Source of the DNA: Cephalotrichum gorgonifer
Lineage: Eukaryota > Ascomycota > Sordariomycetes > Microascales > Microascaceae
Reading direction: 5' to 3'
Length of the DNA: 64,000 nt
Assembly (NCBI GenBank): GCA_900312665.1
Contig: ONZQ02000002.1
Coordinates: forward strand, 2,393,198-2,457,197
Shown here in pieces: positions 21,367-30,292 of this stretch. The notes below the pieces were generated by a model that worked only from the letters and a program-made list of their open reading frames with translations, was not told the origin of the DNA and made no database searches. Within the stretch, counting starts at the first letter, position 1. Every line of letters starts with the position of its first letter. Both the position numbers and the translations under genes were made by a program.

Positions 21367-21778
21367 CCCAAACCACTGTTTCTTTCTTTCTTCCTTTCTA
21401 TTTCTCGGCCATAAGTGTTCGTATTTCTGAGCATATTACTCTTCTCTTCACACCATCTCCCTGGAATTTCAAGAAAATCTCTCTCACTGCGCAAACACTT
21501 CAATATCAAGTCCCCTAGTAGGCACTCCATTGATATTGAACGAAGCAGACAGAGGACAGGCCAGTTCATTTTCTTCCATCTCCTACCATTTGAGAATATC
21601 CTTCTGCTCCTGCCCTCTCCTCTTTGCTTTGCCTTTCTTCTTCCTCTCTTCCATTCCTATCATATATCAAGACTGTCCTCCTCCTGTCTAGTACCATAGG
21701 CGTCTGTCCAATTATCCATCCATCCGTACTGACCCTCTCCGCCGCTTAATAGAACCTCTAGGACAAAGTCACGGCAAC

Positions 21779-22836
21779 ATGGCCGGAAAGACCTGGTCCA
21801 AGGAGGAAGAGGACTATTATTGGACTCATATCATCCCGTTCTCGCGCCGCCGCAAGGGCCTTGGCCTGGCCAACCCGGAGCTCACCTTCAAGCAGCTTGG
21901 CGAAAAGATGCAGGCTGCTCTCGGCGATAAATCTCGCCGGGTTTACACTGCTCTGTGCCTTGGTAAGATTCTCACTTATTAAGCCGGCTCTACCTTCTTG
22001 TAAACTAACTGAGGTCTAGAGGAGCACTTCTACCTGAACATCCACACCGGTCGAACCTCGAAGTATGCTCGTAAGCATGCCAAGGCATACAAGGCCCTTG
22101 CCTGTATGTCCCTGCCCCCCCCCCCCCCCCGGCCGGCTACGGCCAGCGATATATACTAACACGCTCACCACTAGTGAAGTACCCGGGAGTTCCTCAGAAG
22201 ACCACCAGTGCCATGCAAGAGGCTAACGACGAGACCGAGGCCACCCACCCCGCAACCAAGCCCGGCGCCGAGAACGACTGGGAGCTCGGCGGCAATGAGA
22301 ACGCCGAGAAGCGCGCGGCCATCTTGGAGCTCGCTACGCTCCCGCCCGACGACGACACCACTCCCGGCAAGGGAAAGAGGAAGTTTGAGGTCGACTCGGG
22401 TGATGATGCGTCTCCGACACAGGTCAGCAAGGGAAAAAGACGGGAGTTTGAGCCAATTGATGAGTCCTCTGTCCGCGATTCCCCGGACAAGGCTGTGGCA
22501 CCCATCACCAAGGGGTACATGGAAGCCATCGCCCAGGAGGCTTTGGAATCCACCACCACCAACGAAGCGACGCAGAGCCGGTCGAGCGAGCCTCGAGCCG
22601 AAGAGACTGGCCAGACCGTGCTCACCCGAATCCCGTTGGGTGCTCTCCAAGAGGCAGTCGATTATGTTACCAAGGGGACTGACGAGGGCGAATTCCTTTT
22701 CTACACGGATTACGCCTCAGACAGTGGTAGGTCCATTGATTCCGGGGACCCTGAGGTGAACAAGGCAGCTCGGGATCTCACAGACTTGTCCCACAAGGCT
22801 CATGGAGAAGCCGGTTCTCGGGGCGGCGGCCTATAG
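21779..22836 (+). CDS. Myb/SANT-like fungal protein
   Basis: Predicted 309 residues from exons 21779-21962, 22020-22103 and 22175-22836. The N-terminal 80 residues form the only recognisable unit: MAGKTWSKEEEDYYWTHIIP, then basic SRRRKG, QLGEKMQAALGDKSRRVYTALCL and EEHFYLN. The spaced tryptophans and helix pattern resemble the Myb/SANT-like modules of a lineage-expanded family in filamentous ascomycetes. The remainder is acidic, Ser/Thr-rich and probably disordered, with a bipartite basic KGKRKFEV...KGKRREFEP. Inferred role: nuclear DNA- or chromatin-binding protein; no function is established. The second intron is 71 nt and contains 16 consecutive C residues. Its promoter has the CTGGACC cluster described separately. 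Confidence 0.7.
22115..22130. repeat. C16 homopolymer inside an intron
   Basis: Sixteen consecutive C residues in intron 2 (22104-22174) of the Myb/SANT-like gene, between donor GTATGT and branch ACTAAC. Confidence 0.85.
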
Positions 22837-23288
22837 GCACACTTTGTCAAGCTTGGGTCGTTTATTATGGATGGATACGGATCTACCCCACGGATGAGGG
22901 GCGGCGTTATGGAAGAGGATGTATGGCGGCCTCTTGTGCTCTTCTTTTCTCATGTGCGGATTGGTAATTAGAGAACTCCTTGCTTCGCAGCAGGAGTCTC
23001 CGGGCACTTTTTTTCTTTGTGTTTTGTTTTGGTTTCTCGAGATGGTGCCTAATAGGGGCCGTACAGATTTCCTCAGGGAATGGCCGCGAGGCCAAGATGG
23101 GGACGGGACGGGTTGGAAAGTTGGAAAGTCTGTACAGAGGGATGGAGGTGGTAAACAAGATAAACGAGCTAGAAATGGTTTTGACCCCTAGCAGTATCGT
23201 GTTTTCCCTTCTGTGATTATCCCAACCTGAGACTACATATGATCATAGACCCGTTTTTGTCCTGCTTCCCACTCGTGAACCTATCACT
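22837..23288. other. Intergenic between convergent genes
   Basis: 3' flanks of the Myb/SANT-like and thioesterase-like genes. No gene seen. Confidence 0.55.
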
Positions 23289-24059
23289 TCATATCTGACC
23301 GAATACGGGCTGCGGCTCGCCCAGCAGCTCCCCCAGGAACGCCATGATGGGATACATCTCCTCCCTATTCCTCGGGGTGTCGACCTCCTCCCTCTTCCAC
23401 TCCACGCTCTTCACACTCTCAAACTCCTCCTCGACGTAGTCCTTGTCCGCGCCGCGGACCTGCACGATCAGCGCCTTCGTCTTACTCTTCCTCCTCCCGC
23501 TGAGGGTGGAGACCATGGACGGCGGCAGCGGGCCCCCGACGGAGACCACGCCCTTGAACTTCCCGCCCTCGGCGCCTCCCTCCACATCCACCACGCGGGG
23601 ATTCGCGAAGCGGGACGCCAGGCCCAGCGCGAGCGACCCGCCCTGCCCGAAGCCGAACAGGATGACGTCCTCGGGCTCCCAGCCGAACTTCTCTACGAGG
23701 CACCCCTTGATCAGGACGTCCATGATGGGAGACACGGCCTTCTCGAAGCCCGGGTCGGCAGCGATGTCGCCGGTGGACTGGTCGATCTGCACGTCGTCGC
23801 CCCAGTGGAAGTGGCGGTCCTCGTCGGCCCCCGGGGGCAGGATGCTGGGCGGGAGGGGCGCCGTGCCGCGGACGGCCACGGTCAGGACGCCCGGGAGCTC
23901 CATGTTCCGGGCGAAGTTGATGAAGGAGGCGGCGCTGTCGCCGAAGCCGTGGAGGAGCACGAGGATGGCGGTCGTTGACTCCGGGGGCGAGGGGAAGTGG
24001 ACGGAGAGGGGGAGGGGGAGGGAGGTGAGGTCTTCCTCTGTTGGGATTCGGGGCGGCAT
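23289..24059 (-). CDS. Acyl-protein thioesterase-like alpha/beta hydrolase lacking the usual Ser and His
   Basis: Single-exon 256-residue protein of the phospholipase/carboxylesterase (APT1/LYPLA-type) fold. Family marks are LVLLHGFGDSAASF (33-46, the oxyanion region), HFHWGDD (83-89), and ILFGFGQGGSLAL (133-145, the nucleophile elbow). In active acyl-protein thioesterases the elbow reads GFSQGG; here the serine position is Gly138. The catalytic Asp region is recognisable as VRGADKDYV (201-209), but the loop that normally carries the catalytic His reads TPRNREE, and no histidine occurs after residue 85. I recall GFGQGG in related fungal proteins, so this may be a conserved subfamily rather than a local defect. 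Hydrolase activity is therefore doubtful unless another residue (for example Ser142) takes over. Divergent from CutC. Confidence 0.82.
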   Translation of the reverse strand: MPPRIPTEEDLTSLPLPLSVHFPSPPESTTAILVLLHGFGDSAASFINFARNMELPGVLTVAVRGTAPLPPSILPPGADEDRHFHWGDDVQIDQSTGDIAADPGFEKAVSPIMDVLIKGCLVEKFGWEPEDVILFGFGQGGSLALGLASRFANPRVVDVEGGAEGGKFKGVVSVGGPLPPSMVSTLSGRRKSKTKALIVQVRGADKDYVEEEFESVKSVEWKREEVDTPRNREEMYPIMAFLGELLGEPQPVFGQI

Positions 24060-24618
24060 ATTGTATTGTGTCGTGGGCGGAAATGGATAGTGGAGTTGAT
24101 AAGTCTGTTACCAGGAGAAGGGGGAGAAAGGGGTTTGGCCCGGAGGAGGATTGAGCCGGGGTGAGGTTTTTTTCTTCTTCTTCTTTTGACGAGGAGATGG
24201 AAAGAGGAACGCGACGGTGTTGTTGGCGTTTGTTGTTTGTCGGTTGACGTTGATAATGACGTCGAGGGTGGCTTCGTGGTTGTTTTCGTGGGGTTGAATA
24301 TGATATGGTGAGGGGTGGTTGATCGATGATTTTGTACTTCGATGTACACACTTGTACTAATAAATAAGGTGTAAGAGGGGCAATTGGAATTGATTTCGTC
24401 ACTCATCCACTTCCACCACCTTGAGATCTCTCTTGCTCTCTCACTCATTCTCATCCCTAGTCACAACCTCTCAACATCCACCCATATCACACAATCGCAT
24501 AATCACACTATCACATCTCACCCAGGTATAAACAGAAAATAGAAGAAAAAAAAGAGAAAAGAAGAGCGAGGAAAAGTGGAACTGGTAGAACAGGAGAGAA
24601 CGAGCAAAGGGGATCAAA
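24060..24618. promoter_or_regulatory. Divergent promoter region, thioesterase-like / CutC
   Basis: 559 bp between divergent starts. Rich in short purine or pyrimidine runs, with an A-rich leader just before the CutC ATG. No gene seen. Confidence 0.5.
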
Positions 24619-25416
24619 ATGCCGTCCGTAAAGCTAGAAGTCCCAATCTTCACACCCGTCCTCCCCTCCCTCCCCGCCGCTACCCGCCTCGAGCTCAGCG
24701 CCCCAAACTCCTACCCCTCCGGCGGCCTCACCCCGCCCCTGACCCCCGACCTCATCCTCGCCCTCTCCGCACCCCGGCCACCCCTCCGCGTCATGATCCG
24801 GCCCCGACCGGCGCCGGCGCCGGCCTCGGCCTCGTCCCCGGACCGGGACCCGGACTTCATATACACCCCCGACGAGCTATCCGCCATGCTCGCCTCCATC
24901 CGCTCCTTCAAAGAGCACCTCGACCCCTCGCGCGACGGCTTCGTCTTCGGGGTCCTCGCCCTACCACCCCCCGACGACGGCAGCGGCAGCGGCAGCCGCG
25001 GCCCCAGGCTCGCCCTGGACACGGAGGCGAACGTGAGGCTAATCTGGGAGGCCGCGCCCTTCCCCTGCACCTTCCACCGCGCCTTCGACGACCTCCTCGG
25101 CGCGGGAGTCCCCGTGGCGACGGCCGTGGACGACGTGCTCGCGTGCGGCTTCGACGGCGTCCTGACCTCCGGCGGCCCGGGGAACGCCATCGACAACCTC
25201 GGCGTCCTGGCGGACCTGCTGAGGGCCGTCGACGGGAGGATGGACGTCCTGGTCGGCGGCGGCGTGAGGGCCGCCAACGCGGAGAGGATACTGGGCGTCC
25301 TGGAGGGCGCGGAGAGGGCCTGGCTGCATTCCTCGTGCCTGCGCGCGGGGGGCGAGGAGGTCGACGAGGGGGAGCTACGTGCCCTGGCGGACGTCATCCA
25401 AGGGGCTGCGTGGTGA
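24619..25416 (+). CDS. CutC family (copper homeostasis) protein
   Basis: Single-exon 265-residue CutC-type TIM-barrel protein, predicted cytosolic. It shows the family order: an N-terminal RLELSAPNSYPSGGLTPP (the E and GGLTP are the hallmark), VMIRPR, DGFVFGVLAL, CTFHRAFDDL, CGFDGVLTSGGPGNAIDN, and VLVGGGVRAANAERIL. In bacteria CutC was linked to copper tolerance, but its biochemical activity is disputed, so only the family can be stated. A Pro/Ala-rich insertion after VMIRPR lengthens the second strand-loop compared with bacterial CutC. The ATG is the first in frame and fits the family N-terminus. Convergent with the LCCL gene, 202 bp away. Confidence 0.9.
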   Translation: MPSVKLEVPIFTPVLPSLPAATRLELSAPNSYPSGGLTPPLTPDLILALSAPRPPLRVMIRPRPAPAPASASSPDRDPDFIYTPDELSAMLASIRSFKEHLDPSRDGFVFGVLALPPPDDGSGSGSRGPRLALDTEANVRLIWEAAPFPCTFHRAFDDLLGAGVPVATAVDDVLACGFDGVLTSGGPGNAIDNLGVLADLLRAVDGRMDVLVGGGVRAANAERILGVLEGAERAWLHSSCLRAGGEEVDEGELRALADVIQGAAW

Positions 25417-25618
25417 TGATAATAATACTGGGAGGAGGAAAATGGAGCTTCACAAAGGGCCGCTCCCTAGTGGGAATCGAGTCTAAAATGCACCGAGTGT
25501 CACGGCCGTGACGTATCACAGTTTACAAGTCGGAGAAACTAAACATGTTCCATTCGCTCATATAGAAATAATAAACCCGGTCCCGCGCTACCGAAGAAGA
25601 CAAGGAAAGGAGTCCGTC

Positions 25619-27565
25619 TCACGCAACCCCTCCCCCATTCTCCTCCTCCCCCTCCCCTTCTTCCACGCTCGACGGCCCCGGCGCCATCTTGACCCACTCC
25701 CCGTCGGCCGTCCACACACCTGCCTTGGTATAGTCCAGCCCCTGCCGTCCGGCGAGGTACCCAAACCGGAAGTACTCGTCGAGGCCCAACCCCGACTGTC
25801 TAGTCCACTTGAAGGTGTCGAGCTTCGTGTCTTCGTCGTCATAGTACCCCCTGAACCTCTCCACGTCGTTCACCATCACCGAGACCCCGTCGTACGTGAT
25901 GTCCGGCGGGTCCTCCCACCGGAACGTGATCGACGACGTGTTGGACCCGAGGTCGATCTCGGGCTCGAGCACGACGGGGAGGAGGCTGCCGTGCTGCGCG
26001 TCGCCCTGCAGCGCGAGGTCCGTCTGCAGCACGGGGTCGAAGCCCCAGCGTGCGATACCGTTGATGAAGAGGCCCACCAGGAGGCCCTGGTAGAGGAGCG
26101 ACGGCCTCATCTGGAGGCTCGTGGCGGGGAGGAGGAGCAGCGCCAGGATGTAGTGATGCAGCCGGAAGTTCAGGTCCGGTAGCACGAGGCAGACGATAAT
26201 GCTGAGCACGAAGAGGCCGTAGAGCTTGAGATACTTCGTCAGACGCCCCTCCTGGCGGAAGAAGTAGATCTGTGTGGAGATGATGATGAGGAGCAGGATG
26301 ATGATTCCCGCGAGGGCGCCCCTTGCGCCCGGCTGCTGCGCCAGGTCGTGGCTGTTGAGGCGTGAGATGGGGATGAACGAGAGCGTGTAGTTATCGAGCG
26401 CGCCGACCCAGCATGCGCCGAGCCACAGGACCGTCTTCTCAATCTGCGCCGTGAGGCCGCGGAGTGTCCGCCGCACGCCCATCTTGTCGAACATGACCCA
26501 CGCGCAGAACATGGCCGGGAGGAACCTGCCCACCACGGTTGATACGAGGTCAGGAATTGACGAGTGGTTCGGCGTGTCCGTCGCCACGCCGACGGTCCAG
26601 AAGATGCCCACGAAGGAGCCGAAGTAGAAGAGCGTCGGCGACGCCGTGGCTAGCGACAGCAGGCTAGTACACACCACCGAGATAGCGAGGAGCGGCCACC
26701 GCATGTCCTTAGCCTGGCAGTTCACCTCGTCGACGAAGGTGAAGGAGAGAGGGAAGTACGAGTCGAATCCCAGACTCGAGATTCCGTTCCGCTCCGAGGC
26801 GACGAAGCCTTCGCTCTGGCCGAGCAGCGTCACGACGCCGCAACCCCCTCCCGTGTTGGTGATAGCACCGGCGTGAATCGCCGACCCGCAGATGTACGAG
26901 TCGCCCCGGTAGACGGCGCCCGCCTCCGAGTCGGGGCCGCCTGGGCCGCCGATAACCAGCGGCCGGTAGTTGACGGACTGGTTCCCCACGGCCCTCGGGT
27001 TTAGCAGGCGGTAGCTCTTGCAGTCGGCCGGGCAGCGGAAGGCGAAGCCGCTTCCGTTGAAGGGGCGGCAGTCGTCGCCGTTGAGCCCACAGTTATTACC
27101 GCGCGTCCAGTACGTGGCGCCGCACCCGATCGTCTGCGGGTCGCCCCATCCCTCTATCTCGCTCGCGTACACCTCGCGACGCTTGACGAGCGCAAAGGTC
27201 ACGGCCCACACGGCGAACAGCAGCGCCAGGAGGCCTAGGCGCTGTTTCCTCCGAGGCAGGAACCTCTCGGTGGCGACGAGCGGGAACTCCTGGACCCGCG
27301 GGTAGAAGGGAGTGATGGTGTATCTCTGAGGCGAGGGAGGTCCCCGGGCCCAGTCCGCCGCGGACTTCCAGAGCCGGCGGACGGGGTAGGGGATCCACGG
27401 TTTCTTCTTCGAGGGGGGGTCTGAGGAGTCAGCCGTGTCGTCGGAGTCGGCCATCTCGAGGCGGGTAGCAGGGTCGGGGAGGGGGGCGTCGGGGTGCGGC
27501 TCATCGCCTGGTGGTCGCTGGATGTCAGACATGAGGGGCGTCGATTCGTCGTGTGCGGCTCGCAT
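25619..27565 (-). CDS. LCCL-domain polytopic membrane protein
   Basis: Single-exon protein of 648 residues. It has a cytosolic Pro/Asp-rich N-terminus (about 1-115), a first membrane helix (RLGLLALLFAVWAVTFALV), then a cysteine-rich extracytosolic LCCL domain at about 140-260 with IGCGATYWTRGNNCGLNGDDC, FRCPADC, YICGSAIHAGAI and GGGCGVV. About seven further hydrophobic segments and a soluble C-terminal region of about 130 residues follow. LCCL-domain membrane proteins of this layout occur widely in filamentous fungi, but the molecular function is not known; a lipid- or glycan-binding role for the LCCL module is a general guess. Potential N-glycosylation sites (NGS, NQS) lie in the LCCL region. 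Divergent from QTRT2. Confidence 0.88.
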   Translation of the reverse strand: MRAAHDESTPLMSDIQRPPGDEPHPDAPLPDPATRLEMADSDDTADSSDPPSKKKPWIPYPVRRLWKSAADWARGPPSPQRYTITPFYPRVQEFPLVATERFLPRRKQRLGLLALLFAVWAVTFALVKRREVYASEIEGWGDPQTIGCGATYWTRGNNCGLNGDDCRPFNGSGFAFRCPADCKSYRLLNPRAVGNQSVNYRPLVIGGPGGPDSEAGAVYRGDSYICGSAIHAGAITNTGGGCGVVTLLGQSEGFVASERNGISSLGFDSYFPLSFTFVDEVNCQAKDMRWPLLAISVVCTSLLSLATASPTLFYFGSFVGIFWTVGVATDTPNHSSIPDLVSTVVGRFLPAMFCAWVMFDKMGVRRTLRGLTAQIEKTVLWLGACWVGALDNYTLSFIPISRLNSHDLAQQPGARGALAGIIILLLIIISTQIYFFRQEGRLTKYLKLYGLFVLSIIVCLVLPDLNFRLHHYILALLLLPATSLQMRPSLLYQGLLVGLFINGIARWGFDPVLQTDLALQGDAQHGSLLPVVLEPEIDLGSNTSSITFRWEDPPDITYDGVSVMVNDVERFRGYYDDEDTKLDTFKWTRQSGLGLDEYFRFGYLAGRQGLDYTKAGVWTADGEWVKMAPGPSSVEEGEGEEENGGGVA

Positions 27566-28545
27566 AGTGTGATTGGCGGGTCCTCGAAGTAGTTGGTTCG
27601 GCAGACTCGACTATATTTCTTCGCCCGACTGGTCTCCGTCCGTCAATTCAACGTTTTCAGCGCGTTGCTCCCTTCCGAATGCCCTCGCTTCGACTGCGCC
27701 TTGGCTGCCTTTTCCCTTAGTGCCTTGTCCGGACGATGGTGACGTATGCGATCCGGGTGATCCGGAGAAGGTAGCTTCGGAGCGGATTGGAGCGATCACT
27801 GCGTCGGATTAAGGGAGGGTATGAAAGGGAGTATCTCGTGTCTATTTTGTAGTCGATGGCTCTCCCCCGCTAACGGAGGCGCCAGGGAGAATATATACCA
27901 GTATATATTTGGCCCGGGGATGGCGAATGGCGGCCATCCACCATGCCATGTGTATGTGTGACGGCGCTGAGTCTCGGCGTCAGGGCAGGTCAGCCTTCCG
28001 CCAAGGAGGCGCCCCAGTCAAGGTTTGGCGGTCGTGCCGGGCGATCCTAACGCAGGGAAAGGCGCTTTCTATTGGTCAAGGTCACAGTTACCCCACCCAC
28101 GTTGGAGTTTCTAGTGCAATGTGGAGGCGAAACACAAGCACGCCCCTCCCACCTCCGTTCCGAGAGGCGAAATACAGCATATCGCATTAATGGGTAGATA
28201 TAGATATGCAACTATCGGCGATAAACGGTTATCGGTTAATTGGTAGCATTTTCAAGCCTAGATGCTGTGTGCGCGTGTGAGAAGAGCGGGCGCATCTCAC
28301 GAACTTGTTGCGAGTTGAAAAGGAAACGGGAAAGAGAGAGAGAGAGAGAGAGAAAGGGCAAAATACTTTCATCTTCTTACTTTCATTTATTTTAGGATTG
28401 CTTACCCGCGTCGGGACCCTCGCCGAAGACACACACACTCGTCAAAACCACCACCACACATTCCCCTCATTCTCAACCCTTCATATATCTCATCCTCCCC
28501 ACACCCACCCCGTCCGTCTGCACACATTCGTTTTATATTCACAGC
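27566..28545. promoter_or_regulatory. Divergent intergenic region LCCL / QTRT2
   Basis: 980 bp with a GA microsatellite (28333-28353) and a CA/CT-rich leader before the QTRT2 ATG. No gene seen. Confidence 0.5.
28333..28353. repeat. GA microsatellite
   Basis: About ten GA dinucleotides in the QTRT2 upstream region. Confidence 0.8.
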
Positions 28546-30019
28546 ATGGTTGAGGAGACAGGCGCGAACGGCCCAGAAGGAATGGGTTTCCAGGTACTCA
28601 AGTCGGCTGTCGGGAGCGGAGGAGCGAGGCTGGGAAAGCTGTGTCTCCCAAACCGACTTCCCATCCAAACGCCTGCCTATATCGCCGTGACATCGAGGGG
28701 CACCGTCCCACATCTCACCGCGGATAACCTGGTGAAGTATACCTCTTTTGAGTCGGCATACCTAGCACTAGAAGACTGTACGTGTAACCTCGTACCTGAC
28801 GTCTCACAGCGTACCCACCCATCCACTCACCCACCCTGAGCACATGTCGTTAACATGAGAGTAAAAAATCACAGTCATCGAGAAGAAGGTACCCCCCTTC
28901 CTCTCCACCCCATCTCCTGACTCCCCCCTCCGGGCCTTCACGGCCTTCCCCAAGGACCGCATCACCATCCTCGGCCCCCGCCGCGTCCCCGCCGTCACGA
29001 CCCCCGTAGGAAACGGCAGCAAGCACGTCGCGCTCTTCACCTCCACGGGCTTCCGCAACGTCCCGGCGACCGACTACGCCTCCTACCTCGCCACCCTACG
29101 CCCGGACATCGCCATCGCCCTCGCGGACCTCCCCCACACGAGCGCCACCCCGCCGGCCCGGAAGCTCACCCGCATGGTCGACCGGACGGGCGACTGGCTC
29201 GACACCCTCCTCCGGAACCGGAGCGAGGAACCCCGCGGCGGGGACGTGGCGCTCTTCGCGCCCGTCCTGCCCATCGAACGCCCCATCCAGTGGCAGTACC
29301 TCGACCGCCTGTCCGAGGGCGCCTCCTCCCTGTCCGGGCTCGCCGTCTACGACGTCGGCCTCGTGCCCGACCTGGCGGCCAACTACCCCGCCCTCGACCC
29401 CCTCCCGCGCCTCGCGCTCGAGGCCCCGCAGTCCCCGCAGCAGCTCCTCCGCCAGATCTCCCTCGGCGCGGACCTGTCCCTCGTGCCGTTCGTGAACGAC
29501 ACCTCCGACGCCGGCGTGGCGCTGAGCTTCTCCTTCCCCGCCCCCACCTCCACCACCGAGTCCGCGTCCGCCCCGCTGCCGCTGGGCTCGGATCTCTGGT
29601 CCCCCGAGAACAAGACCTCGCTGGAACCCCTGGTCCCTGGCTGCACCTGCTACGCCTGCACCTCCCACCACCGCGCGTACCTCCACCACCTCCTCTGTGC
29701 CAACGAGATGCTTAGCTGGACGCTGCTGCAGCTCCACAACCACCACGTCATGACCCGCTTCTTCGAGGGCGTGCGGGAAACCCTCGCGCTGGGGACCGAG
29801 GCGTTCGAGGAGGCGGCGCAGGCCTTCAGGAGGGCGTACGAGAGCGAAATCCCCGGGGGTACGGGGCTGAGGCCTAGGGCTAGGGGGTATCACTTCAAGA
29901 GCGAAGGCGGGGATAAGAAGGTTAATGAGCCGGCCTGGTCGAACTTTGAGGGGGAGGCCGGTGGGGCGAAGACTGAGGGTGCGGGGGCGGGAGCGGATCC
30001 CGTAGAGGTGAAGGTATGA
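28546..30019 (+). CDS. QTRT2: Queuine tRNA-ribosyltransferase accessory subunit 2
   Basis: Homologue of QTRT2 (QTRTD1), the non-catalytic partner of eukaryotic tRNA-guanine transglycosylase, which inserts queuine at the wobble position of GUN-anticodon tRNAs; in animals the complex is at mitochondria. Exons 28546-28777 and 28875-30019, 458 residues. Recognition: RLGKLCLPNRLPIQTPAYIAVTSRGTVPHL at the start, ALADLPH in the barrel, VYDVGLV, and the zinc site CTCYACTSHHRAYLHHLL (about 333-350), followed by MLSWTLLQLHNHHVM. The donor GTACGT and acceptor ATCACAG restore LEDF-IEKKVPPFL. Its presence implies the fungus can salvage queuine, provided the catalytic QTRT1 gene exists elsewhere. The 3' end faces CENP-I, 273 bp away. 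Confidence 0.9.
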
Positions 30020-30292
30020 GATTGTTCTGCGTCGGAAGATTTAAATGGACAGGCGTATTTGAGGGATAGAAAGGAGGGAACATAGAAGTAACATGAAAGG
30101 CGCTCTTGAGCCCGACGAATTTCAAAATTCGACACCATTTGTTTTGTCGCCAAAGGGATCTTGCCTTCGTAGAACTCTCGTAGCTTACACCACCCACACT
30201 ACATACTTCATGAAGAACCACCGAAGCGTTTATATCACCGACGGGGACGGATACCGACCCGCGACAGCAGGCAGGTGGCCCCAGCCCAAACA

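Larger units (their letters stand above)
20960..21778. promoter_or_regulatory. Promoter region of the Myb/SANT-like gene
   Basis: Contains a cluster of four CTGGACC words (21224-21320), a TATAAAA at 21360-21366, then a long CT-rich leader (about 21380-21680) ending before the ATG at 21779. This looks like one of the better-defined promoters in the window. Confidence 0.5.

Noticed and set aside
21380..21690. CT-rich stretch read as possible small open frames
   Set aside because: Composition and position fit a long pyrimidine-rich 5' leader after a TATA box rather than coding sequence.
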